DNA of 41,879 nt from Streptomyces antimicrobicus (GCF_020532625.1 NZ_JAJAUY010000047.1:1-41879), one strand, 5' to 3'; shown: positions 26,253 through 35,371, numbered from the stretch's first letter. Numbers and translations: made by a program. Notes: generated from the letters alone by a model not told the origin.

Positions 26253-27829
26253 CGGGTCTGGTTCCTCTCCTCTTCCCAGGTCCGGGCGACGGCGGCCCGG
26301 TCGACCTTTCCGTTGACGGTGCGCGGCAGGTGGGGCAGCGGCAGTGCCCGGTAGCTCGACGGGTGCATGTAGGACGGCAGGAGTTCCTTCACGTGCGCGC
26401 GCAGCGGGCGGGTGCCGGGGTCCTCGGCGCCCTCGGCGACGATGTACGCGCAGACCAGGCGGTCGTCGCCGGGCTTGAACGTGTGCACCCAGACCACCGC
26501 GTCGGCGATGTCCTGGTGGGCCTGCACGGCGACCTCGATGTCGCTGAGTTCGATCCGGTGGCCGCGCAGCTTGACCTGGAGGTCGGCGCGTCCGACGTAG
26601 CCGTAGGTGCCGTCCGGTCGCGGGACCACCAGGTCGCCGGTGCGGTAGTAGCGGATGCCGTCGGTGTGGGTGGGGAAGCGTTCGGCGGTGAGCTCGGGGC
26701 GGCCCAGGTAGCCGTCGGCGACCTGGGGGCCGGCCAGCCACAGCTCGCCCTGCTCGCCGACGGCGGCCTCCCGGCCGGTGTCGGTGACGACGCGGGCGGA
26801 GCCGGACAGCAGCCGGCCGATCGACAGGGTGTCGGTGTCGAGGTCGTCCTCGCTGACCGCGTGGAAGGTGCTGAGCACGGCCGCCTCGGTGACCCCGTAC
26901 ATGTTGACCAGGACCGGGGAGGACAGGCCGAACTGCTTGGCCCACGGGCGGACCGTCTCGGGGGTGAGCTTCTCCCCGCCGAAGACGACGTAGCGCAGCG
27001 CCGGCAGGGCGAACTGGTCGCGCAGCACGATCGAGGTCATGGCGCTGAACGCGGTCGGCGTCTGGCTCAGCACGGTGATGCCCTCGTCCGCGATGAAGTG
27101 CATGCACGCCTCGGGCGAGCGGGAGGTGCCGGGCGGCAGCACCACCAGGCGGGCGCCGGTGGCCAGCGGTCCCCAGATCTCCCACACGGAGAAGTCGAAG
27201 GCGATGGAGTGGAACAGCAGCCAGCTGTCGTACTCGTCGAAGGCGAACGGCCCCTGGGCGGCGGCGAACAGGGTGGCCGCGGCACCGTGCGGGACGAGGA
27301 CGCCCTTGGGGCGGCCGGTGGTGCCGGAGGTGTAGATGATGTACGCGGTGTCGCGGGGGTCCGGTCCCGGCCCGGCGGGCGGGGCCACCGGCGGCTCGGC
27401 CAGCAGCCGGGTGATCCGCTCCTCGGGGACGACGGGGACCGGGCCGGTCTCGCACTCGGCGGGGTCGCCGAGGAAGGCGGTCACGGCGCTGTCGGAGACG
27501 ATGTACTGGTTGCGGGAGGGCGGGTTGCGCACCTCCAGGGGGACGTAGGCGGCGCCCGCCTTCATGATCCCGATCATCGAGGCGATGGCGGCGGCGCCCG
27601 GCGGCATCCGCAGCGCGACCCGGTCCCCGCGGCCCACGCCCAGCTCCGCCAGCAGTGCCGCGACGGCGTCCGACCAGGTGTCGAGCCGGCGGTAGGTGTA
27701 CGTGGCCCCGTCCGCGGTGAGCGCGGGCCGGTCGGGGAAACGCTCGACGGTGGCGGCGAGGACGTCGGTCAGGACGCGGTGGTCGTCGTCCCGCAGGGTG
27801 CGCGGGCCGGCGATGGTGGGCAGGGTCAT
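26249..27829 (-). CDS. stand-alone NRPS adenylation domain
   Basis: Predicted 526-residue adenylation domain. Core motifs: MKAGAAYVPLE (A2), YIIYTSGTTGRPKGVLV (A3, 165-179), FDFSVWEIWG (A4), VNMYGVTEAAV (A5), YRTGDLV (A7), LRGHRIEL (A8) and LPRTVNGKVDR (A10 lysine). D212 sits at the position contacting the amino-acid amino group, so the substrate is probably an alpha-amino acid. My by-eye specificity line-up is D-F-W-S-V-F-M-V-L-K, near the threonine code (DFWNIGMVHK) but with two pocket changes, so the residue is uncertain. It should load the carrier protein encoded next. GGGGGGAAG precedes the ATG. Confidence 0.88.
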   Translation of the reverse strand: MTLPTIAGPRTLRDDDHRVLTDVLAATVERFPDRPALTADGATYTYRRLDTWSDAVAALLAELGVGRGDRVALRMPPGAAAIASMIGIMKAGAAYVPLEVRNPPSRNQYIVSDSAVTAFLGDPAECETGPVPVVPEERITRLLAEPPVAPPAGPGPDPRDTAYIIYTSGTTGRPKGVLVPHGAAATLFAAAQGPFAFDEYDSWLLFHSIAFDFSVWEIWGPLATGARLVVLPPGTSRSPEACMHFIADEGITVLSQTPTAFSAMTSIVLRDQFALPALRYVVFGGEKLTPETVRPWAKQFGLSSPVLVNMYGVTEAAVLSTFHAVSEDDLDTDTLSIGRLLSGSARVVTDTGREAAVGEQGELWLAGPQVADGYLGRPELTAERFPTHTDGIRYYRTGDLVVPRPDGTYGYVGRADLQVKLRGHRIELSDIEVAVQAHQDIADAVVWVHTFKPGDDRLVCAYIVAEGAEDPGTRPLRAHVKELLPSYMHPSSYRALPLPHLPRTVNGKVDRAAVARTWEEERNQTR

Positions 27830-27883
27830 GGCTTCCCCCCAGGGGGCGTGGTCGGGCGGTTCGGTGTCAGGGGTGGCCGGCGG

Positions 27884-28501
27884 TCAGGCGGCCTTCACGG
27901 CACGGGCGAACTTCACGACCCGGTCGGCCTGGACGCGGGCGGCGGCCCGGGTGGTGTCGTCGACGGGTCGGGTGTTGCCGCCGCCCGACCAGTGCGCCGT
28001 GCCGTACGGGTTGCCGTCGGCGAACTTGTCGGGGTGGGTGTAGCCGGGGGCGACCACGATCCCGCCGAAGTGGTGGAAGGAGGTGGTCAGCGCCAGCAGC
28101 GTGGACTCCTGGCCGCCGTGCTCGCTGGCGGTGGAGGTGAAGCCGCTGTACACCTTGTCCTTGAGCAGGCCCTGGCTCCACGCGGGGCCGAGCTGGTCGA
28201 GGAACTGCTTGAGCTGGGCGGAGATGTTGCCGAAGCGGGTGGGCGAGCCGAACAGGACGGCGTCGGCCCACAGCATGTCGTCGGGGGTGGCCACGGGGAC
28301 GTCGGCGGTGTCGGCCAGGTGCCGGGCCCAGCGGGGGTTGGCGTCGATGGCCGACTGCTGGGCCAGTTCGGCGCACCTGCGCAGGCGGACCTCGGCACCG
28401 GCCTTCTCGGCGGTCTCGGCGATCTCCCGGGCGATCTCGGCGACGTTCCCGGTGGCCGAGTAGTAGATCACGGCCACGTTGACGGCGGCGTCGGTGCTCA
28501 C
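27884..28501 (-). CDS. WrbA/flavodoxin-like NAD(P)H:quinone oxidoreductase
   Basis: Predicted 205-residue flavodoxin-fold protein of the WrbA group. The FMN phosphate loop is VIYYSATGNVAEIAREIAE (10-28), then LWADAVLFGSPTRFGNISAQ and KQFLDQLG, with HPDKFADGNPYGTAHWSGGG near the end, all typical of WrbA. It uses GTG 28501 with GAGAGGAG upstream. Such enzymes reduce quinones by two electrons. Here it may reduce phenazine or quinone-like intermediates, protect against redox cycling, or act in a tailoring step. It lies between the adenylation gene and the flavin reductase. Confidence 0.85.
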   Translation of the reverse strand: MSTDAAVNVAVIYYSATGNVAEIAREIAETAEKAGAEVRLRRCAELAQQSAIDANPRWARHLADTADVPVATPDDMLWADAVLFGSPTRFGNISAQLKQFLDQLGPAWSQGLLKDKVYSGFTSTASEHGGQESTLLALTTSFHHFGGIVVAPGYTHPDKFADGNPYGTAHWSGGGNTRPVDDTTRAAARVQADRVVKFARAVKAA

Positions 28502-28516
28502 GGTGACTCCTCTCCT

Positions 28517-29038
28517 CTACCAGTCGGCGATGTGGGACGCGCGGATGTCCTGCTCGGCCCGGTCGGGGTTGGACGCGGGCCGGGCGAAGGAGCGGTTGTA
28601 GTAGACGAGCGGGGTGCGGTCGCTCGTGAAGGCCTCCTCGACGCGGCCGATGAGGATGCTGTGGTCCCCGGCGTCGACGATGGAGTGCATGGAGCAGGCG
28701 ACCCGGACGCTGGTGTGGTGCAGTCCGGGCAGGCCCAGTTCGCAGGTCTCCATGTCGCCGGCGGCGAACCGGTCGATGCCGGAGGTGGCGAACCGGCGGG
28801 CCACCGTGTGCTGTTCCTCGGCCAGGACGTTGATCAGGAAGTGCCGGGCCGTGGTGAACGCCGCGTGCGTGCTGGCGCCCTTGTCCAGGCAGACCGACAC
28901 CAGCGGCGGGTCCAGCGAGACGGAGCTGAACGAACTGGCCGTGAACCCCCACGGCTTGCCGTCCGCGTCCAGCGTGGTCACCACGGTCACCGGGCCGGGC
29001 ACCCGTGCCATCGTGCGGGTGAGCAGGGAGCGCTCCAT
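28517..29038 (-). CDS. flavin reductase of a two-component monooxygenase
   Basis: Predicted 173-residue flavin reductase-like domain protein. It has the family pattern MARVPGPVTVVTT, GKPWGFTASSFSSVSLDPPL, VSVCLDKGAS, FLINVLAEEQ and DHSILIGRVEE. These enzymes use NAD(P)H to make free FMNH2 or FADH2 for a partner oxygenase. The likely partner is the acyl-CoA-dehydrogenase-fold protein at 34052-35281, in the same operon. ATG 29038 is chosen because GGAAGGTGAG lies 7 bases upstream; a GTG at 29050 is possible. Confidence 0.87.
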   Translation of the reverse strand: MERSLLTRTMARVPGPVTVVTTLDADGKPWGFTASSFSSVSLDPPLVSVCLDKGASTHAAFTTARHFLINVLAEEQHTVARRFATSGIDRFAAGDMETCELGLPGLHHTSVRVACSMHSIVDAGDHSILIGRVEEAFTSDRTPLVYYNRSFARPASNPDRAEQDIRASHIADW

Positions 29039-29059
29039 GGCAGGACTCACCTTCCGGTC

Positions 29060-29791
29060 TCAGGGCTGGAGGCGGGCCGTGCGCCAACGGCCGCCGTCGC
29101 GGGTGTAGCTGAGCCGGCGGTGCAGCCGGTCGGAGGCGGCGCTCCAGAACTCGACCTCGGCGGGCTCCAGCAGGTAGCCGGTGAACCGCTCGGGCCGCGG
29201 CAGCGGCTGCCCGGTGGCCAGCAGCCGGTACGCCTCGTCGCGCAGGGACTCCAGGTCCTCGATCGGCTCGCTCTGCCGGGACGCGGCGGTCATGGAGTGC
29301 AGCGGGACCGGGCGGGCCGTCCACAGCGCGTCGGACTCGGCCGGCGGCAGCGGGGTGACGGGACCGGCGAGCATGATCTGCTGGCCGGTCTCGCGCCAGT
29401 ACAGCAGCGCCGACGCCCAGCCCGTGGCGGCCAGTTCGCGGCCCTTGCGGCTGGTGCTGTGGGTGGTGAACACCAGCCCGTTCGCGCTCTCGCGGGTGAT
29501 GGTCACGATCCGGTTGGAGGCGCGCCCGTCGGCGGTGGCGGTGGCCAGGGCCATCGACCGGGGCTCGCGCACACCGTGCCGTACGGCCTCGGCGAGCCAC
29601 TGCCACACCAGGCCCATGGGCTCGGCGGGCGGGGCGTCGTACTCGGGGAAGTCGAGGTCGGCGGCGCCCGAGAGGGACTCGAACTTGCTGGTGTCGATCC
29701 CGGGCCGGGGGCCGGTGCCGGGCGCCGTGCGGGTGCCGTGCGCGGTGCGGGTGCGGGCGGGGTTCGCGGTACTGGTGGTGCTCGTGGTCAT
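29060..29791 (-). CDS. phzG: phenazine biosynthesis FMN oxidase PhzG
   Basis: Predicted 243-residue pyridoxamine-phosphate-oxidase-fold flavoprotein. PhzG oxidises the unstable hexahydrophenazine intermediates late in phenazine assembly. Visible are REPRSMALATATADGRASNRIV (FMN-binding entry), SRKGRELAATGWASALLYW, and the C-terminal PERFTGYLLEPAEVEFW followed by RLHRRLSYTR, as in PdxH/PhzG proteins. About 35 N-terminal residues are a Thr/Arg/Pro/Gly-rich extension encoded by a repetitive stretch, making it a little longer than the usual 210-220. ATG 29791. It lies 12 bases after phzF in the phz core operon. Confidence 0.9.
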   Translation of the reverse strand: MTTSTTSTANPARTRTAHGTRTAPGTGPRPGIDTSKFESLSGAADLDFPEYDAPPAEPMGLVWQWLAEAVRHGVREPRSMALATATADGRASNRIVTITRESANGLVFTTHSTSRKGRELAATGWASALLYWRETGQQIMLAGPVTPLPPAESDALWTARPVPLHSMTAASRQSEPIEDLESLRDEAYRLLATGQPLPRPERFTGYLLEPAEVEFWSAASDRLHRRLSYTRDGGRWRTARLQP

Positions 29792-29803
29792 GAGGGGAGC
29801 TCC

Positions 29804-30667
29804 CTAGACGTAGATGGTTCCGCGGGCGACGACGGTGCCGTAGCCACCGACCCGCACGCCGTCGACCCGGTCCGACGCCCCGTGCGCGGTGGCGCACATG
29901 TGGGACGGGCGGCCCATCTCGACCCCTTGGGTGATCTTGATCCGCTGGCCGTACGGGATCAGGCCGTGCCGGGCCAGGTGGATGGCCAGGGGCCCCGCGG
30001 CCGAGCCGGTCGCCGCGTCCTCCACCACCCCGTAGGCCGGGGAGAACATCCGGGTGCGCCACTCCTCGCCGCGGCCGGCGAAGCAGTTGGCGGCCATGTC
30101 GGGGAACCGCGACAGCGCCCGGTGGTCGGGCCGCAGCGCCGACAGCGCCTCGACGCTCTCCAGCCCGACGAAGACGTGCCGGGGACCGTTGCGGTAGATC
30201 TCCACCGGGGCGACCGACTCCTTCACGCCGAGCGCCTCCAGCAGCTCCTCGGCGTGCTCGTACGGCTCCCAGGTGGGGTGCGGCTGGCGCATCTGCACGA
30301 TGACCGAGCCGTCGGCGTTGTCCATGCCGACGTCGAACGGGATGACCCCCATCCCGGTCTCCAGGCGCAGCCGCTCCTCCTTGCGGGCCACCCCGAGCGC
30401 CTTGCGGCTCAGGCCCAGGGCGACGGCGGTGCCCAGCAGCGGGTGCCCGGCGAAGGGCAGTTCGTTGACCGGGGTGAAGATGCGGATGCGGGCGTCCGCC
30501 GCATCGGCCTCGGCCGGGAGGACGAACGTCACCTCGGAGAGGTTCATCTCCCGTGCGATGGCCTGCATCCGGTCGGAGGTCAGGTCCTCGCTGCCGAAGA
30601 AGACGGCCACGGGGTTGCCTTCGAGCGGGTTGCGCGCGAAGGCGTCCACGACCATGTAGTCATGCAT
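29804..30667 (-). CDS. phzF: trans-2,3-dihydro-3-hydroxyanthranilate isomerase PhzF
   Basis: Predicted 287-residue PhzF, nearly collinear with Pseudomonas PhzF. It isomerises dihydrohydroxyanthranilic acid to the ketone that self-condenses. Key features are MHDYMVVDAFARNPLEGNPVAV at the start (VVDAF, EGNPVAV), the catalytic glutamate E45 in REMNLSEVTFVL, RIRIFTPVNELPFAGHPLLG, and VVEDAATGSAAGPLAIHL near the C-terminus. The ATG at 30667 overlaps by 8 bases the gene for the 118-residue protein upstream. The enzyme acts as a cytoplasmic homodimer. The call is one of the firmest in the window. Confidence 0.96.
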   Translation of the reverse strand: MHDYMVVDAFARNPLEGNPVAVFFGSEDLTSDRMQAIAREMNLSEVTFVLPAEADAADARIRIFTPVNELPFAGHPLLGTAVALGLSRKALGVARKEERLRLETGMGVIPFDVGMDNADGSVIVQMRQPHPTWEPYEHAEELLEALGVKESVAPVEIYRNGPRHVFVGLESVEALSALRPDHRALSRFPDMAANCFAGRGEEWRTRMFSPAYGVVEDAATGSAAGPLAIHLARHGLIPYGQRIKITQGVEMGRPSHMCATAHGASDRVDGVRVGGYGTVVARGTIYV

Positions 30668-31016
30668 TGGTGGGAACTCCCTGGCTCAGTGGGAAGGCTG
30701 CGCCGAGGCCGTGCAGCGCGGCGAGCGGGTGTACGCCCTCCACGGCGGCCTCGACCTCGAACGACGAGCGGTGCGCCGGTGGCCGGCCGATGAGCTCGGC
30801 GGCCCGGTTGGGCGGCAGGAGGCGGTCGTCGGGCCGCTCGGTCCACAGCATCACCGCGCCCCACCGGTTGGCGGTGCGGTCGGAGATCCACACCTTCAGC
30901 ACCAGCCCGGGCACCTCGGTCCACGCGTCGATGCCCTCGTCCGCCAGCCGTTCGGCGAGCGCGTCGATGCTCTGCCCCGTGCCGTCCAGGTCCCACCAGG
31001 CGACGTCCACCCTCAT
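30660..31016 (-). CDS. 118-residue protein of unknown function coupled to phzE and phzF
   Basis: Begins [20 protein letters not shown] at ATG 31016, which overlaps the phzE stop (ATGA), and its end overlaps phzF by 8 bases. The core alternates strands and helices (VPGLVLKVWISDRTANRWGA, VMLWTERPDD), which suggests a ferredoxin-like, YdhR-type alpha/beta-barrel subunit; that is a fold guess. The C-terminal part has HPLAALHGLGAAFPLSQG. Its tight coupling on both sides inside the phz core implies a role in phenazine assembly, perhaps guiding or protecting an intermediate. It is not one of the standard PhzA-G proteins. Confidence 0.75.
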   Translation of the reverse strand: MRVDVAWWDLDGTGQSIDALAERLADEGIDAWTEVPGLVLKVWISDRTANRWGAVMLWTERPDDRLLPPNRAAELIGRPPAHRSSFEVEAAVEGVHPLAALHGLGAAFPLSQGVPTNA

Positions 31017-32893
31017 GACACCCGCACCCCCACCACGCCCAGCAGGGCCTCGCCGAGGATCCGCGGGCCGTCGACGGTGAGCACCGACTCGGCGTGGAAC
31101 TGCATGGACGCGAAGTGCGCGCCGCGCAGCGCGTGCACCTCGCAGGTGCGCGGGTCCCGGCTGACCTCGACCATCCCGAGGTCGCCGGCGTCGAGCTCGT
31201 CGTCCAGGCACTGGGCGGCGTACGTGTTGTAGAAACCGACCCGCTCCGGGCTGCCGAAGAGGTCGATCTCGCGCTGCACGCCCTGGTTGGGCACCGCGCG
31301 GCGGACCAGGTCCAGGCCGAGGCGGGTGCTGAGCACCTGGTGGCTCAGGCACACCGCGACGAACGGGCGCCGCTCGGCGAGCAGCCGGGCGGCCGCCGCG
31401 TGCAGGTGGATGATCCGCGGGTCGCCGTCGTCGCGCGGGTCGCCGGGGCCGGGTCCGAGGACCACCACGTCATGGGCGTCCAGGTCGTGCGGCTCGTCGA
31501 AGCGGCGCACGGTGACCTCCAGGCCCAGCGAGGCGAGCTGCTGGCCGATCATCGCGGTGAAGGTGTCCTCCGCGTCGATGACCAGCGCGCTCAGGCCTTC
31601 CAGACCCGGCACGGTCTCGGCGGCCCGGTGCGGGACGTCCCGCAGCCAGAAGTCGGCGATCTTGTTGTTGCGCGAGGCCAGCGCCGCCCGGACGGCGGGG
31701 TGCTGGGCGAACCGGGTGGGCGCGTTGGACTCCAGGACGCCCAGCAGTCCCGCCGCCTTGGCCCGGGTCTCGGCGACCTCCGACTCCGGGTCGGAGTGGC
31801 GCACCAGGGTGGCGCCGACACCGATCCGCATGTCGCCGGCGGCGTCGATGTCGGCGGTGCGGATGAGGATGGCCGAGTCCAGGGTGCGGCCGCCGTCGGC
31901 GTCGGTGCCGATCAGCGCGGCGATGCCGCCGTAGTAGCCCCGACCGCCGGGCTCGTACCGGGCGATGACCCGGGCCGCGCTCTCCAGCGGGCTGCCGGTG
32001 ACCGTCGGCGCGAACATGGTCTCGTGCAGGATCTCGCGCACGTCGCGGTGCGTGGTGCCCTCGATGAAGTACTCGGTGTGGGCGAGGCGGGCCATCTCCT
32101 TGAGGTAGGGGCCGGTGACCTTGCCGCCGGACTCGCAGATCCGGGCCATCATCTTCAGTTCCTCGTCCACCACCATGTACAGCTCGTCGGCCTCCTTGCG
32201 GTCGGCGAGGAAGCGGGTGACGCCGTCGAGGGTGGGCCCGCCGGCCGGGTAGCGGTAGGTGCCGCTGATCGGGTTCATCACGGCGGTGCCGGAGCGCAGG
32301 GACACGTGCCGCTCGGGGGTCGCGCCGACGAAGGTGCGTCCGCCGGCGTGGATGACGAAGGTCCAGTACGCGCCCTGCTCGCGCTCCAGCAGCCGGCGGA
32401 ACAGGGCCAGCGCGGTGCGCGGGCCGTAGTAGTCGATCCGGGCCAGGTACGAGCGCTTGATCACGAAGTTGGAGCCGGCGCCGGAGCCGATCTCGTCGCG
32501 CACGATGCGGCGCACGGTGGCGGCGTAGGCGTCGTCGTCCACGTCGAAGCGTCCGCCGGTCAGGGTGACCGGCACGTCGGTGATCCGGCCCTGGACCTCG
32601 CCCAGCGGCACGGTGTCGTGCTCGGTGACGGCCAGCGCCAGCAGCTGCGCCCCGTCGTCGGGCGCGGTGAACCCGCGTTCGGTCAGCTGCCGGTACGGCA
32701 CGACGACCAGCACCTGCTCCGTGTCGAGGGGGACACCGGCCAGGGCGGTGGGGGTGGTGACGCCGCCGGTGAGCACCGTGACGGTGCCGGGCGCGTCCTC
32801 GGGGCGGTGCAGCAGGGCGAAGGTGTCCACCTCGCCGGCCAGGATCCGCTCCAGCAGGTCGGCGCGGGGGCGCCGGGGGGTCGTCCCGCTCAT
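31013..32893 (-). CDS. phzE: 2-amino-2-desoxyisochorismate synthase PhzE
   Basis: Predicted 626-residue enzyme converting chorismate and glutamine to 2-amino-2-desoxyisochorismate, the committed phenazine step. Residues 1-400 are the chorismate-binding domain ([64 protein letters not shown]). Residues about 430-626 are a class I amidotransferase with [24 protein letters not shown] (C515) and MQFHAES. The domain order is the reverse of PapA, as in all PhzE proteins, and the length matches. ATG 32893 overlaps the phzD stop. Confidence 0.96.
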   Translation of the reverse strand: MSGTTPRRPRADLLERILAGEVDTFALLHRPEDAPGTVTVLTGGVTTPTALAGVPLDTEQVLVVVPYRQLTERGFTAPDDGAQLLALAVTEHDTVPLGEVQGRITDVPVTLTGGRFDVDDDAYAATVRRIVRDEIGSGAGSNFVIKRSYLARIDYYGPRTALALFRRLLEREQGAYWTFVIHAGGRTFVGATPERHVSLRSGTAVMNPISGTYRYPAGGPTLDGVTRFLADRKEADELYMVVDEELKMMARICESGGKVTGPYLKEMARLAHTEYFIEGTTHRDVREILHETMFAPTVTGSPLESAARVIARYEPGGRGYYGGIAALIGTDADGGRTLDSAILIRTADIDAAGDMRIGVGATLVRHSDPESEVAETRAKAAGLLGVLESNAPTRFAQHPAVRAALASRNNKIADFWLRDVPHRAAETVPGLEGLSALVIDAEDTFTAMIGQQLASLGLEVTVRRFDEPHDLDAHDVVVLGPGPGDPRDDGDPRIIHLHAAAARLLAERRPFVAVCLSHQVLSTRLGLDLVRRAVPNQGVQREIDLFGSPERVGFYNTYAAQCLDDELDAGDLGMVEVSRDPRTCEVHALRGAHFASMQFHAESVLTVDGPRILGEALLGVVGVRVS

Positions 32894-33513
32894 GCGAAGA
32901 CCTCCTGGGTGGTCAGGACGTAGCCGCAGCGCTGCGCGACGTAGGTCAGGGCGAGCATGTGGTGGGCCTCGGAGAAGTCGGCGACGGCGTCGGCGACGAA
33001 GAACGGCTGGATGTCGTGGCTGTAGGCCTCCAGGGCGGTGGCCAGCACCCCGACGTGGGCGTACACCCCGCACAGGACCAGCTGGTCGCGGCCCGCGGCG
33101 CGCATCCGCCGGAGCAGGTCGGAGTTGAAGAAGGCGCTGTAGCGCCACTTGGTCAGGACCCAGTCGCCTTCCTCGGGCGCGAGCTCGGGGACCACCTCGC
33201 GGTCCGCGGCGTCCGTCCGCATGCCCGGGCCCCAGAAGTCCTTGAGCAGGCCGCGCTGTTCCTCCGTCATGCGGCCCGGCTGCGCGGTGTACGCGACGGG
33301 CACGCCGAGGGCGGCGGAACGCTTCCTCAGCTGGGCCGCGTGGTGCACCAGGTCCGCGCGCAGCGGGTCGGGCAGGGCGGCGAGGAAGTAGCGCTGCATG
33401 TCGTGGACGAGCAGCACCGCGCGGTCCGGGTCCGGCGTCCAGCGGGCGACGTTCTCCGGAAGGGTCTCGGGGGTCGGCAGGGGGTAGGACTCCACGGTCG
33501 GCAGGCCGGCCAT
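32890..33513 (-). CDS. phzD: isochorismatase-family hydrolase PhzD
   Basis: Predicted 207-residue PhzD, which hydrolyses 2-amino-2-desoxyisochorismate to dihydro-3-hydroxyanthranilate and pyruvate. Length equals Pseudomonas PhzD. Features are [21 protein letters not shown], the catalytic aspartate in [13 protein letters not shown] (D38 region), [16 protein letters not shown] with the conserved lysine, and [21 protein letters not shown], where the nucleophilic Cys of ordinary cysteine hydrolases is Gly, as expected for PhzD. GGAGAG precedes the ATG. It lies 10 bases after phzB. Confidence 0.96.
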   Translation of the reverse strand: MAGLPTVESYPLPTPETLPENVARWTPDPDRAVLLVHDMQRYFLAALPDPLRADLVHHAAQLRKRSAALGVPVAYTAQPGRMTEEQRGLLKDFWGPGMRTDAADREVVPELAPEEGDWVLTKWRYSAFFNSDLLRRMRAAGRDQLVLCGVYAHVGVLATALEAYSHDIQPFFVADAVADFSEAHHMLALTYVAQRCGYVLTTQEVFA

Positions 33514-33523
33514 CAGGCTCTCC

Positions 33524-34015
33524 TTAAGTGGGGATTCCTTCGCGCCGGACCTGCGGGACGTCGATCCCGAGGGCGCGGAACTGGTTCGTGGGGTTCATGA
33601 ACTCGCGCTGCTGCTTGATCCGCCCGTTCTCGAACCGGAACGAGTGGATGAAGTGGTTGCGGTAGTACCCCACCGGGTAGCCGGGGTAGACGATCTTTCC
33701 TTCGCCGCGGCACTCCACCCAGAAGCGCTCGGGGTCCTGGGTGTCGTAGATCTCGATGTCGGTCCACCGCCAGTCGGGGAAGCAGCGCAGCGACCACACG
33801 GCGTGCTCGCCGAGCCGGTCGCGGCCGGTGATGGTGATGGGCTCGCCGGTCTCGGTGGTCCACAGGCCGCCGACGCCGTCCTCGGTGAAGAGCAGGTGGC
33901 GCCGCAGCCGGTCCTCCCCCACGGTGTGCATGTACTGCTCGACGATCGCGCGGTTGTGGGCGCGGACCGCCTGCTCGTCCTGGGGGTCGATGTCTTCGTA
34001 GCTCAGGGAGGTCAC
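33524..34015 (-). CDS. phzB: phenazine biosynthesis protein PhzA/PhzB
   Basis: Predicted 163-residue protein of the PhzA/B family (delta-5-3-ketosteroid isomerase/NTF2 fold) that catalyses condensation of two PhzF products to the tricycle. It matches Pseudomonas PhzB closely: [74 protein letters not shown] and a C-terminus [12 protein letters not shown] place the start at GTG 34015, with GAGGAAGG upstream, giving exactly the family length; a TTG at 34036 would overlap that site. Only one A/B copy is present, as in most non-Pseudomonas clusters. Confidence 0.95.
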   Translation of the reverse strand: MTSLSYEDIDPQDEQAVRAHNRAIVEQYMHTVGEDRLRRHLLFTEDGVGGLWTTETGEPITITGRDRLGEHAVWSLRCFPDWRWTDIEIYDTQDPERFWVECRGEGKIVYPGYPVGYYRNHFIHSFRFENGRIKQQREFMNPTNQFRALGIDVPQVRREGIPT

Positions 34016-34051
34016 GGGGTTGCCTTCCTCGGACAAGTCGGGGGTCGGGTC

Positions 34052-35281
34052 TCAGACCAGCAGGCTGATGTCGCGGGGGTCCTTGCCGACCAGGGCCCGG
34101 CCGTAGAGCTGGGCGGGGATGCCCATGCCGAACCCGGCGTGGCGGCTGCCCACGTTCACGTCGCGCCAGATCCGCTGGAGGGGGTTGGTCTCGCTGAAGG
34201 CGGAGGAGCCGTAGGCGGTCATCAGCAGGTCGACGGCTTCGCGGCAGAGCTGGGCGACCCGGGTGGAGTTCTGCCGGGCGGCGGCGCGGGTGAGCACGTC
34301 GGCGAACTCGCCCGCGTACGCCGCCTCGTCGGCGGTGTCGGCGATCTTCGCGGCGAGCAGCTTCGCCGTCTCGATCTTCGTGGCGGCCTCGGCGAGGTCC
34401 AGCTGGAGGGTGGGGGACTCGGCCTGGTTGGGGAACTTCGAGCCGGCGGCCGGCCGGTTCGGGGCGGCGGCGCGGACGAAGTCGAAGGCGGCCGTGGCGC
34501 CGCCGATGAGGGAGCCGAGCAGGCCGATGGAGAAGAGTCCCACCAGGCTGTTGCGGTAACGGTTCGCCGGGTCGACCAGGCCGTCGGTCTCGCCGTTGAG
34601 CAGCGGCGCGTAGGGCAGCAGCCGGCGCTCGGGCACGAACACCCCGGTGGCGACGACGGTGTTGCTGCCGGTGCCGCGCATCCCGGCGAAGTGCCAGGTG
34701 TCCTTGATCTCCACCTCGTCGGCGCGCATCAGCGCGAAGTGGACGACGGCCTCGCCCGACTCGGTGGGCACCGCGACCAGCACCCCGACCCAGTCGGCGT
34801 GCAGCGAGCCGGAGACGTAGCCCCACTCACCGGTGATCCGCACCCCGCCGTCGACGTGCTCCACGCCGCGGGCCGGCATGCCCAGCACCAGCGCGGTCCG
34901 GGCGTCGGCGTTCAGGCTCCACACCTCGTCCTGGACCTCGCGGGGGAACAGGGAGGCCACGAAGTTGCCCGCGTTGAGCACCCCGGTGACCCAGGCGGCG
35001 GAGCCGCAGCCGCGGCCGACCTCGCTGGCCACCTCCAGCAGCGTGCGGATGTCGGCCTCGTAGCCGCCCAGGCGCCGCGGCGTCATCAGCCTCATCAGGC
35101 CGGCGTCGGTGAGGGCGGCGACGCTGCCCGCCGTCAGCCGGCGCTCGCGGTCGCTCTCGGCCGCGTCCTCCCACAGCCGCGCGCGCAGTCCGGCGGCCCG
35201 GGCCACCAGCTCGTCGCGGCCCGGGACCTGGAGCTGGGGGGCCGTCGCCGTCGTGCCGTTCACCGCTGCTGCTGTCTGCAC
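34052..35281 (-). CDS. acyl-CoA dehydrogenase-fold flavin-dependent monooxygenase
   Basis: Predicted 409-residue protein of the group D flavin monooxygenases (HsaA/DszC/NcnH type), which share the acyl-CoA dehydrogenase fold but use reduced flavin and oxygen. Recognisable are LMRLMTPRRLGGYEADIRTLLE, GCGSAAWVTGVLNAG, GGVRITGEWGYVSGSLHADW and the final AYGSSAFSETNPLQRIWRDVNVGSRHAG. No thioesterified substrate handling is obvious. Its reductase partner is probably the protein at 28517-29038. It is a strong candidate for ring hydroxylation or N-oxidation of the phenazine or precursor. The GTG at 35281 has GAAGGGAA upstream. Confidence 0.86.
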   Translation of the reverse strand: MQTAAAVNGTTATAPQLQVPGRDELVARAAGLRARLWEDAAESDRERRLTAGSVAALTDAGLMRLMTPRRLGGYEADIRTLLEVASEVGRGCGSAAWVTGVLNAGNFVASLFPREVQDEVWSLNADARTALVLGMPARGVEHVDGGVRITGEWGYVSGSLHADWVGVLVAVPTESGEAVVHFALMRADEVEIKDTWHFAGMRGTGSNTVVATGVFVPERRLLPYAPLLNGETDGLVDPANRYRNSLVGLFSIGLLGSLIGGATAAFDFVRAAAPNRPAAGSKFPNQAESPTLQLDLAEAATKIETAKLLAAKIADTADEAAYAGEFADVLTRAAARQNSTRVAQLCREAVDLLMTAYGSSAFSETNPLQRIWRDVNVGSRHAGFGMGIPAQLYGRALVGKDPRDISLLV

Positions 35282-35371
35282 GGTCGTGTTCCCTTCACGT
35301 CGGGTGGTTCGGGTGGATCGGATGGATCAGGTGGAACGGGGGCCCGGTGGATCCGGAGTCGTTCGTCGGGG

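Noticed and set aside
26240..30793. A 1517-codon plus-strand open frame opposite the adenylation, WrbA, phzG and phzF genes
   Set aside because: It is a GC-driven antisense frame, rich in Gly/Arg/Gln without domains; the minus-strand genes opposite have clear motifs, starts and overlaps.
34016..34036. TTG start at 34036 for phzB
   Set aside because: It would place the strong GAGGAAGG site inside the gene; GTG 34015 gives the family's normal length of 163 residues.
35285..35345. Short GGTGGATC-like direct repeats between the SDR and monooxygenase genes as an operator
   Set aside because: Repeats are short and imperfect, with no dyad symmetry or promoter match; could be chance.
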